A DNA stretch of 64,000 nt, from the NCBI GenBank assembly GCA_031769625.1, contig JAUIMM010000169.1, positions 10,660,001-10,724,000 of the forward strand, read 5' to 3'. Each line of letters opens with the position of its first letter. Position 1 is the first letter of the stretch. Under the pieces are notes generated by a model. That model was not told the DNA's origin, did no database searches, and worked only from the letters and a program-made list of their open reading frames with translations. Source of the stretch: Taudactylus pleione. Taxonomy: Eukaryota; Chordata; Amphibia; Anura; Myobatrachidae. The translations under genes and the position numbers were made by a program. Positions 55,930 through 64,000 of the stretch are shown here, one piece after another.

Positions 55930-57440
55930 AAAAAATAAAAAAATGTTTTCTGTGTTTGTGAATTGTGTGCGCAGTAGCCGCACGTGCATCAACAAAGTAG
56001 CGCCAAGCATGCGCCTGTGTCATAAATCAAGGGCCGGCTGACTTGTCCGTTAAAGGGTGCTGTAACCCCCAAATTGCACTCCAAAAAAAATAAAAAATTT
56101 GTGTGTTTGTGAATTGTGTGTGCAGTAGCCGCACGTGCATCAACAAAGTAACGCCAAGCGTGCGCCTGTGTCATAAGTAAAGGGCCGGCTGGCTTGACTG
56201 TTAAAGGGTGCTGTAACCCCCAAAGTGCACTCCAAACAAAATTAAAAATTATTTTCTGTGTTTGTGAATTGTGTGCAATGTGGCTGCACGTGCATCAACA
56301 AAGGAGCAGCGCCAAGCGTGCGCCTGTGTCATAAGTAAAGGGCCAGCTGGCTTGTCCATTAAAGGGTGCTGTATACCCCAAAGTGCATTCCAAAAAAATA
56401 AAAAATAAATATTTTTTTGCATTTGTGAATTGTGTGCGCAGTAGCCGCACGTGCATCTACAAAGTAGCGCCAAGCGTGCGCCTGTGTCCCATAAGTAAAG
56501 GGCCGGCTGGCTCATCTCTTAAAGGGTGGTGTAAGCCCCCAAAGTGCACTCCAACAGACATAAAAAATTATTTTCTGTGTTTGTGAATTGTGTGAGCTGT
56601 AGCTGCACGTCCATCAACAACGGAGCAGCGCCAAGCGTGTGCCTGTGTCAGAAGTAAAGGGCCGGTTGGCTCATCCGTTAAAGGGTGCTGTAACCCCCAA
56701 AGTGCACTCCAAAAAATATTTTTTTTTTTCTGTGTTTGTGAATTGTGTGCACTGTACGTGCATCCTCAAAGCAGTAGCGCCAAGCGTGCGTCTGTCCATT
56801 AAAGGGTGGTGTAACTACCAAAGTGCACTCCAACAAAAATAAAAAATTCTTATTTTCTGTGTTATGAATTGTGTGCACTGTACGTGCATCCTCAAAGCAG
56901 CAGCGCCAAGCTTGCATCTGTCTGTTAAAGGGTGGTGTAACCCCCAAAGTGCACTCCAACAAAAATAAAACATTTTCTTCTGTGTTTGTGAATTGTCTGC
57001 ACTGTACGTGCATCCTCAAAGCAGCAGCGCCAAGCGTGCATCTGTCTGTTAAAGGGTGATGTAACCCCCAAAGTGCACTCCAAAAAAAATAAAAAATTCT
57101 TCTTTTCTGTGTTGTGAATTGTGTGCACTGTACGTGCATCCTCAAAGCAGCAGCTCCAAGCGTACATCTGTCTGTTAAAGGGTGGTGTAACCCCCAAAGT
57201 GCACTACAACAAAATAAAAAAAATCTTCTTTTCTGTGTTGTGAATTGTGTGCACTGTATGTGCATCTTCAAAGCAGCAGAGCCAAGTGTGCGTCTGTCTG
57301 TTAAAGGGTTGTGTAACCCCCAAAGTGAACTCCAACAAAAATAAAACATTTTTTTCTGTGTTTGTGTGCAAAATGTATGCGCAGTAGCCGCACGTGCATT
57401 AACACAGCAGCAGCGCCAAGCGTGTGCCTGCGTCATAAGT
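55930..57440. repeat. Compound tandem array in hAT copy 3
   Basis: Units of about 157 bp (ACGTGCATCAACAAAGTAGC, GGGCCGGCTGGCTTG) fill about 55930-56720. Units of about 130-138 bp (GTACGTGCATCCTCAAAGCA) fill 56720-57360, and a 157-type part unit precedes the transposase remnant. Both unit types seen in copy 1 are therefore adjacent here. Confidence 0.88.
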
Positions 57441-57948
57441 CAAGGGCCGGTTTGGACATATGGTCCGGACTGAAGGACGTGCCAACAATTTCTGACATGT
57501 CTACTGTCACTGCATATGATACTGTCACCACTGACAGAATGGTGGAGGATTACATTGGTGACAGCATCCAAGTAGGGATGTCAGACAGTCCGTACCTGTA
57601 CTGGCAGGAAAAAGAGGCAATTTGGAGGCCCCTGTACAAACTGGCTCTATTTTACCTGAGTTGCCCCCCTCCAGTGTGTACTCCAAAAGAGTGTTTAGTG
57701 CAGCCGGGAACCTTGTCAGCGAAAGGCGTTGGAGGTTGCTTCCACAAAATGTGGAGAAGATGATGTTCATAAAAATGAATTATCAACTCTTCCAGGGAGA
57801 CCAGCCTCCAGAACGTACAGAGGGACCTGTGGTGGTGGATTCCAGCGGGGACGAATTAATACTCTGTGAGGATGAGGATGTACACAACACTGAAGAGGGT
57901 GAGGAATCGGTGGATGAGGAGGATGAGGACGACATCTTGCCTCCGTAG
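57440..57948 (+). pseudogene. hAT transposase C-terminal remnant (copy 3)
   Basis: It begins around DIWSGLKD, continues through VEDYIGDSIQVGMSDSPYLY and, after a frame break near 57665 (short deletion in the C-run), through RVFSAAGNLVSERRWR and the acidic tail. It ends at TAG 57946-57948. No BED finger or catalytic core remains. Confidence 0.87.
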
Positions 57949-58579
57949 AGCCAGTTTGTGCAGGGACAGATTAATTGCCAGCTTGTTTTGTGGGGGCCCA
58001 AACGAACCAATCATTTCAGCCACAGTCGTGTGGCAGACTCTGCCTTTGAAATGATTGGTTTGTTAAAGTGTGCATGTCCTGTTTATACAACATAAGGGTG
58101 GGTGGGAGGGCCCAAGGACAATTCCATCTTGCACCTCTTTTTTTTCTTTGAATTATGTACTGTTTGGGGCCTAGCTTTTCAAACTGCCATCCTGTCTGCC
58201 ACTGCAGTGTCACTCCTAGATGGGCCACGTGTTTGTGCCGCCCACTCGTGTCGCTCAGCATAGTCATCCAGCTACCTCGGTGCAATCTTTTGGACATAAA
58301 AACACTTGTGAGGTGTGAGGTGTTCAGAATAGACTGGAAATGAGTGGAAATTATGGTTATTGAGGTTAATAATAGCATAGGAGCAGAAAAACCCACAAAT
58401 TCTGTGATTTTAGCTTTTTATGCTTTTTTAAAAATAAATACAGATCTAAAACACAAAACCCAGAACCCAAAACACGGAAGAGTGGTTTTGGCAAAACCAA
58501 TCCAGATCCAAAACACGAAGAAAGATCCAGATCCAAAACCAAAACACAAAACACGAAAAGTGGCCGGTGCACACCCCTA

Positions 58580-58755
58580 GTATATATATAGAATATACAT
58601 AGGGATAATCCGGCACTCACTCAAATGTGAGCTGTTGCTTACCCTGTTGCCCTCCGACAGTAATGCAGGGTCACTGCACCAAACGACAACACACCATAAA
58701 CGGCGGCACTCAGGGGATTTGAAATTAAAACAGCACACACGTAGCTACAGTCTTA
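58580..58755 (+). repeat. Duplicated segment copy B right part, then left arm of a foldback
   Basis: 58580-58650 matches 55122-55192 (GAATATACATAGGGATAATC, TTACCCTGTTGCC). From about 58690 the sequence CCATAAACGGCGGCACTCAG to GTAGCTACAGTCTTA is the inverse of 59290-59372. Confidence 0.75.
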
Positions 58756-59262
58756 GGGCCTGATTCAGACCCACTCGCGAGCGGCTGTCCGCTCGCAAGT
58801 GGGTCGATGTTATGCACTGAGCATGCGCACGACGGAGGGAGCTCCGTCGTGCGCATGCGCCAGACGCGACGAGCGAAGGAAAGTCCTTCGCTCGTTGTGT
58901 CCGATCAAAGGGGGCGTGCCGGGGGCGTGCCTCCCTGACGGGGGCGTTCCCACGGGAACGCCTCCCGTCAGAAGCCGGCCCACTGACATCACTAGTGATG
59001 TCAGTGGGAGTGATTTTGGCTCTGATAGAGCCAAAATCACTCCGGAGCTTGCGGTTGAAAACCTCAACCGCAGGCTCCGGCTCGCAATTTCGATGGTCGC
59101 GATGGTCTCGACCATCGCGGCCATCACAAAGCACGCTCGTATAGCCTGTGGGTGGTGACCCACAGCTATACGAGCGTCCAGGAGGACGCTCCATGAAAAT
59201 GGAGCCCGGCCCTCATTCAGAGCGTGCGCTCTGCTCAGAGCGTACGGCTCTGAATGAGGGCC
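58756..59262. mobile_element. Harbinger-type MITE inserted in a foldback arm
   Basis: Left GGGCCTGATTCAGACCCAC, right CGGCTCTGAATGAGGGCC, flanked by TTA (58753-58755 and 59263-59265). It carries the CATCACTAGTGATGTCAGTG palindrome of the 42037 subfamily. Removing it would rejoin the arms of the surrounding inverted repeat. Confidence 0.9.
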
Positions 59263-59379
59263 TTAGTCGATGTTTCAATGCATCAGCTGGACTGATGCAT
59301 TGAAACGTCAACTAAGACTGTAGCTACGTGTGTGCTGTCTTCATTTCAAAACCCCTGAGTGCCGCCGTTTATGGTTTGT

Positions 59380-59385
<6 letters not shown>
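59263..59385 (+). mobile_element. Penelope-like foldback, right arm
   Basis: TCGATGTTTCAATGCATCAG, a short spacer, CTGATGCATTGAAACGTCAA, then CTAAGACTGTAGCTACGTGT inverse to 58720-58755. The centre has two degenerate CTGATGC...GAAACG hammerhead-like motifs, head to head. Confidence 0.45.
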
Positions 59386-59415
<30 letters not shown>

Positions 59416-59429
59416 TATATATATATATT

Positions 59430-59665
59430 GTCCAATGTCCGCACTCCAAGCCATATGAAGTCAACAATGTGGTACTCCTTAGGGGTCCAAAAAGGTATCC
59501 ATACATAATGAACTGTTGACAAGCTCATCTGTGTGTTAATGTCCTGAAAACGGTCCCTGTGAGGGCTGAAACGTAGACCTTTATTATGCAGTTTTATGAA
59601 TATTAAATAAAGATGTGATTCCAACTTTCACTACAATACCTGGTGAGTGCCCTTTTCTCTGTATA
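59430..59665 (+). mobile_element. Penelope-like terminal fragment (probable)
   Basis: A TA tract, then GTCCGCACTCCAAGCC, a hammerhead-like core at 59544-59572, AATAAAG, and GGTGAGTGCCC before another TA-rich stretch. The CGCACTCCA start and GGTGAGTGC end recur in the next fragments. Confidence 0.45.
59544..59573 (+). ncRNA. Hammerhead-like core (degenerate)
   Basis: CTGAAAA (59544-59550), a stem around GTCCC/GAGGGC, then GAAACG from 59568. Position 6 of the CTGANGA core is altered (A for G), so activity is doubtful. Confidence 0.35.
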
Positions 59666-59699
59666 TATTATATTATATTATATATATATATACATATAT

Positions 59700-59890
59700 A
59701 CATACAAAAAAGCACTCACCAAGTAGCAGCAGAAAAATACTAACAAAATCTCATATGTATTGGTCAACTTTTCAGTCCACATAAGGACCTTCCTCAGGAC
59801 AGCAACACAACATACTGTGTAAACCAGTCAGCTCCTCAACACAGATTTGTTACTATTTTTCTGCTGCTACTTGGTGAGTGCCCTTCTTTT
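59700..59890. mobile_element. Penelope-like foldback fragment
   Basis: GCACTCACCAAGTAGCAGCA then GAAAAATA on the left is the inverse of TTTTTCTGCTGCTACTTGGT then GAGTGC on the right. A minus-strand hammerhead-like core lies inside (59770-59797). Confidence 0.5.
59770..59797 (-). ncRNA. Hammerhead-like core
   Basis: Minus strand: CTGAGGA (59797 back to 59791), an extra A, a GGTCC/GGACT stem closed by TTATGT, then GAAA (59773-59770). All core parts are present, with an unpaired A and one non-Watson-Crick closing position. Confidence 0.4.
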
Positions 59891-59981
59891 GGATTATTTC
59901 TGTATGTGGATCTTTTTTGGTCTTTAAATGAGCACGGTCCCGTTGTGCTTCAACTGGCTCTGAGAGCAGACTTTGGCAAAA

Positions 59982-60038
<57 letters not shown>

Positions 60039-60043
<5 letters not shown>

Positions 60044-60316
60044 CAGGTCCGGCACTCCAGATAATCAACCAAATCCTGCAGGGGTGCCCTCACATAGGGA
60101 TAAATAGAAGCATGAAGGTGCAGCACTCCCCTCTCAATAAATCAAGCAGAGACCAAAGGATCAATAGAACATTTCAGTACTTTTAGTACTATCTTCAACC
60201 ATATACATATATATGGTATATGGTTGAAGATAGTACTAAAAGTACTGAAACATTCTATTGATCCTTTGGTCTCTGCTTGATTTATTGAGAGGGGAGTGCT
60301 GCACCTTCATGCTTCT

Positions 60317-60320
<4 letters not shown>
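60039..60320. mobile_element. Penelope-like foldback fragment between TA tracts
   Basis: Arms of about 95 bp (about 60107-60205 and 60217-60318) are inverted copies. They meet at TATACATATATATGGTATA. Each arm has TTGAAGA, a TAGTACT/AGTACT stem and GAAACATTCTATTG, hammerhead-like and head to head. The interval is flanked by long TA tracts. Confidence 0.6.
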
Positions 60321-60358
<38 letters not shown>

Positions 60359-60362
<4 letters not shown>

Positions 60363-62001
60363 AGGTGCATAAATATTGGGACATTGACAGAATGTTCGTA
60401 TTTTGGCCTCTATTCACCACCACAATGGGTTTGAAATGAAACAAACAAGATGTGATTTAACTGCAGACTTTCAGATTTAATTTTAGGGTAATTACATCCA
60501 AATCAGGTGAACGGTGTAGGAATTACAACGGTTTCTATATTTGCCTCCCACTTTTTAAGGGGCCAAAAGTAATGGGACAAACTAAACAATCCTAAATCTA
60601 ACTTTCACTTTTTAATACTTTGTTGCAAATCCTTTGCAGGCAATTACAGCCTGAAGTCTGGAATGCATAGACATCACCAGATGCTGGGTTTCATCCCTGG
60701 TGATGCTCTGCCAGGCCTCTACTGCAAATGTCTTCAGTTCCTCCTTGTTCTTGGGGCATTTTCCCTTCAGTTTTGTCTTCATCAAGTGAAATGCATGCTC
60801 AATCGTATTCGGGTCAGGGGATTGACTTGGCCATTGCATAACATTCCACTTTTTAGCCTTAAAAAACTCTTTGGTTGCTTTTGCAGTATGCTTCGGGTCA
60901 TTGTCCATCTGCACTGTGAAGCGCCGTCCAATGAGTTCTGAAGCATTTGACTGAATATGAGCATATAATATTGCCCGAAACACTTCAGAATTCATTCTGC
61001 TGCTTTTGTCAGCAGTCACATCATCAATAAATACAAGGGAACCAGTTCCATTGGCAGCCATACATGCCCACACCATGACACTACCACCACCATGCTTCAC
61101 TGATGAAGTGGTATGTTTTGGATCATGAGCAGTTCCTTTCCTTCTCTTCTCTTCCCATCACTCTGGTACAAGTTGATCTTTGTCTCATCTGTCCATAGGA
61201 TGTTGTTCCAGAACTGTAATGGCTTTTTTAGATGATGTTTGGCAAACTCTAATCTGGTCTTCCTGTTTTTGTGGCTCACCAGTGGTTTGCATCTTGTGGT
61301 GAACCCTCTATATTCACTCTTGTGAAGTCTTCTCTTGATTGTTGACTTTGACACATATACATCTACCTCCGGGAGAGTGTTCTTGATTTGGCCAACTGTT
61401 GTGAAGGGGTTTTTCTTCACCAGGGAAATAATTCTTCTGTCATCCACCAAAGTTGTTTTCCGTGGACTTCCGGGTCTTTTGGTGTTGTTGAGCTCTCCGG
61501 TGCGTTCTTTCTTTTTAAGAATATTCCAAACAGTTGATTTGGCTACACCTAATGTTTTTGCTATCTCTCTGATGGGTTTGTTTTGATTTTTCAGCCTAAT
61601 GATGGCTTGCTTCACTGATAGTGACAGCTCTTTGAATCTCATATTGAGAGTCGACAGCAACTGATTCCAAATGCAAATCTCACACTTAGAATCAACTCCA
61701 GACCTTTTACCTGCTTAATTGATAATGAAATAACGAGGGAATAGCCCACACCTGTCCATGAAATAGCTTTTGAGCTGATAGTCCCATTACTTTTGGCCCC
61801 TTAAAAAGTGGGAGGCACATATTGAAACTGTTGTAATTCCTACACCGTTCACCCGATTTGGATGTAATTACCCTCAAATTAAATCTGAAAGTCTGCAGTT
61901 AAAGCACATCTTGTTTGTTTCATTTCAAAGCCATTGTGGTGGTGAATAGAGGCCAAAATATGAAAATTCTGTCAATGTCCCAATATTTATGGACCTGACT
62001 G
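60359..62001 (-). mobile_element. Tc1-like transposon, copy B (defective)
   Basis: Same family as copy A, inverted. The outer ends are AGTCAGGTGCATAAATATTG (first C lost) and CCAATATTTATGGACCTGAC then TG, in TA-rich flanks. Both inverted repeats of about 220 bp are present. The transposase is broken by a 7-bp deletion. Confidence 0.93.
60612..61660 (-). pseudogene. Tc1-like transposase, frameshifted (copy B)
   Basis: The N-terminal frame (61660-61097; MRFKELSLSVKQ, the first HTH, WTDETKIN) and the C-terminal frame (61100-60612; KHGGGSVMVW, QMDNDPKH, NTIEHAF, ending ACKGFATKY) are homologous to copy A. A 7-bp deletion near 61142-61155, compared with copy A, shifts the frame between the first and second catalytic aspartates. 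The proline before IEH is Thr-containing (PNTIEH), another difference from copy A (LNPIEH). Confidence 0.93.
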
Positions 62002-62029
62002 TATATATGAATCATACAAACTGGGCACT

Positions 62030-62690
62030 CACCTATTTATATTCCAAACTATAATTCATTTAAATTCAATTAATGTTAGTTCCAAAATATTGCATTCATT
62101 TGTCAAGCTGACCAACCACGTCACTGTCTTCCCTTCTGGTCAGTCCCTACACTGACACTCAAAAATATGAGCATTGCTCTGACTCATTTGGCTGCAGGTA
62201 TCATACAGATTTTAAATAGAAATTATGCTTCTTCCATGGGTTCAGGTACTGGCTTAAAGAGACAGAACCACACCCAAGCATATCAGTTAATGAGCATCTG
62301 GGGAGTAAGCTAACCAAATAGACCTAAATATGCGAAATTGGGGTGCCATAGAAAGTGTGACCACAATAAATTGTCTTCAATCCACGGCACTCAACCATCT
62401 GTGGTGACTTTGGTATGTGACCACACTATTTAAGTAAAAATAATCATTCAAAGTCGGCACTCACCTACTTATATTCCAAACTGTAAGTCATGTAAATTCA
62501 GGTAATAGTAATTCCAAAATAATGCAATTACTTGTCAAGTTAAGGAACCACGCCATGGTCTACCCTTCTGGTCAGTCCCTACACTGACACTCAATATATG
62601 AGCATTGCTCTGCCTCATTTGGCTTCAGTTATCACACAGATTTAAAATACAAAGAAGCATAATTTGTATTTAAAATCTGTGACTGCATTC
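62030..62690 (+). repeat. Two tandem copies of a TATTCCAAACT-containing repeat
   Basis: 62030-62235 and 62455-62650 share GCACTCACCTA, TATATTCCAAACT, TTGTCAAG and CTTCTGGTCAGTCCCTACAC. A third, shorter copy starts near 62685 and is split by a MITE; it resumes at 63314. The GGCACTCACC start resembles that of the Penelope-like fragments. Confidence 0.7.
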
Positions 62691-62712
62691 ACCTAATTAC
62701 ACTCCAAACTGT

Positions 62713-63313
62713 GGACCTCATTCAGAGTCGGTCGTAGCGGCCGCACGGTCGTACGCCACCGATGTTTGCTAAACTGCGCATGCGTAAAGTTCGCAATGCA
62801 CGTGCACAAACTAGCCGCTACGATCAGAAATTTCTCTCTCCTTGAACACAGCCAGGTCGGTAGTTTGAGTGACAGATTGAGGCGTTTGTGGGTGGTAACA
62901 GGGGAAGGTGCTTGAAAACGGGGGAGTGGAGATCCGAACGCAGGCGTGCCTCATTATGCGAACAGCGTTTTATGGGAGTGCATAATTTACAAAGTAGCGT
63001 CATGGCACATGTGACATGGGAGGTTTTTACACTGACATGATCGTAGAGCTTAAGAGAGGGTATGGTCAACCTTAAGCTCTACGACCAGTTCCGATGGTTC
63101 CCGATGGTCTCAAATAATCCTTATATGCCCGGAGATGACGTGTAATGCGTACGAGAAGGGGCGTATTTTTTTGTCTTCCGGCCGCTTCCTCCCCTTGGTC
63201 GGCCAGCTGTCGATCCGATCTTAGGGACGCAACATGCGAGTGCTTCATTTGCATATCCGGCCCCTTTTCCCGTTCGACCGTGCGGCCGCAACGACCGACT
63301 CTGAATGAGGTCC
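62713..63313. mobile_element. Harbinger-type MITE, GAGTCGGTCGTAGCGG subfamily
   Basis: Left GGACCTCATTCAGAGTCGG, right CGACTCTGAATGAGGTCC, flanked by TGT (62710-62712 and 63314-63316). It has the central AGCTTAAGAGAGGGTATGG hairpin and is very close to 46208-46808. Confidence 0.9.
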
Positions 63314-63469
63314 TGTATTCCAATACAGTTCAGGGAATGATTGCTCCAAAGTATTGTAATAATTTGTCAAGCTGGTCAACTCTGTTAACTACCTCAGGCA
63401 CTGTAGAGAAGAATGCAGTGGGTTAAAGCCTATTGGGTACATGTACACTGTATATATAATAGCTGAAGT

Positions 63470-64000
63470 ACCCCGCATTGCCCAGGTTTAAATGTGCAGG
63501 TTATTAAGTTTTATTATGTGATGTTGTCCCAATCCATCCAGTGGAAGGCCCAAAACAGGGTCCCTTTGTCAAAGTTCTGCACGGCACAGTTCACCGTGAA
63601 TTCCGATCAGGACCCCAGCCACTCCATTTGACTTCCCAGACCAATTGCCACCCCTCTGTGAAGTTTTCATCAAAATCTATCCAGTGGAAGGCCCCAAACA
63701 GGCTCCTCGGGTCAAAGTTCTGGCCAGCATCCCTGGCTCAAAGTACTTCCCAGCATACACCAAAGGGAGGTCTGACCGGGACCTCAACCCCCTAGTATGT
63801 CTTCTGTGATCCAATGTAACCACTCTGCCAAGTTTTTGTCTATATGATGTGATGTCTTCCAAATTCATCTAGTGGAACATCCAAAACAGGCTCACTGGGT
63901 CAAAGTTCTGCCCAGCACACTCCGCCATGAAGGACCGACCGGGACCCCAACTGCCCCATTAGGTTTCCCAGACCAATTACCACCCCTCTGTAAAGTTTTC
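63470..64000 (+). repeat. Minisatellite-like tandem repeat of about 150-180 bp
   Basis: It starts after GAAGTACCCCGCATTGCCCA. Three imperfect units each have ATCCAGTGGAAGGCCC, AAACAGG, GGTCAAAGTTCTG and CACCCCTCTG(T)GAAGTTTT. The array runs to the edge of the window, so its length is unknown. Frames across it are not genes. Confidence 0.75.

Larger units (their letters stand above)
55594..58579 (+). mobile_element. hAT element, copy 3 (5'-truncated, array-bearing)
   Basis: Same family as copies 1 and 2, in the opposite orientation. The 5' end lacks its terminus and roughly 130 bp of GC-rich sequence; the 3' end is complete, GGCCGGTGCACACCCCTA. The tandem arrays run straight into the C-terminal end of the transposase, so the entire N-terminal half and most of the core are gone. 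No duplication can be defined because one end is missing. Confidence 0.9.

Noticed and set aside
1..64000. tRNA, rRNA or snRNA genes
   Set aside because: I scanned for cloverleaf A and B boxes and for known small-RNA cores by eye and found none; a covariance search would be needed to exclude them.

Overview
The window is vertebrate nuclear DNA, most likely from a frog with a large, transposon-rich genome. One protein-coding host gene is recognisable: a complete three-exon SFRP2 (secreted frizzled-related protein 2) on the + strand at 2244-7665. It encodes 295 residues with canonical splice sites. The rest carries no other convincing host gene and is built mainly from DNA transposons, their short non-autonomous derivatives (MITEs), one truncated LTR retrotransposon, Penelope-like fragments and AT microsatellites. 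The frog assignment is an inference from the SFRP2 protein and from the repeat mix (Tc1, hAT-ZBED, PIF/Harbinger and a Gmr1-like element); no species can be named.

Layout. 1-1.1 kb: compound TA/TG microsatellite around a Penelope-like fragment. 1.1-8.2 kb: SFRP2 with its upstream region and 3' UTR; its introns hold a mariner-type MITE, a hAT-Charlie-type MITE and a Harbinger-type MITE. 8.2-16 kb: sparse DNA with several MITEs and a 1.77 kb foldback element flanked by a 14-bp direct repeat. 16.2-20.1 kb and 21.8-26.8 kb: two hAT elements of one family, each with a perfect 8-bp target-site duplication. The second has a nearly complete BED-finger transposase; in the first, the transposase core is missing and a tandem array stands in its place. 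27-30 kb: small tandem repeats and GC-rich MITEs. 30.3-31.9 kb: a complete Tc1-like element with an intact DD34E transposase. 32-36 kb: diverged, rearranged hAT relatives with a 46-bp tandem array. 36-39.9 kb: a truncated Ty3/gypsy-class element with integrase upstream of reverse transcriptase (Gmr1 order) and a SCAN-like capsid segment. 39.9-41.3 kb: PIF/Harbinger remnant. 41.6-63.3 kb: a dense field of Harbinger-type MITEs with 3-bp duplications, a partial duplication carrying a third hAT copy, Penelope-like foldbacks with hammerhead-like motifs, and a second Tc1 copy with a disabling deletion. 63.5 kb to the end: a minisatellite-like array.

The most notable points are: (i) a hAT lineage in which every copy keeps a tandem array between its 5' end and the transposase, with units of about 46, 138 or 157-160 bp, and in which arrays have replaced transposase sequence; (ii) the Gmr1-like domain order with a SCAN-like capsid; (iii) repeated hammerhead-ribozyme-like cores in Penelope-like fragments; (iv) the foldback with retrotransposition-like flanks. 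All calls come from reading the sequence; no database search was run.
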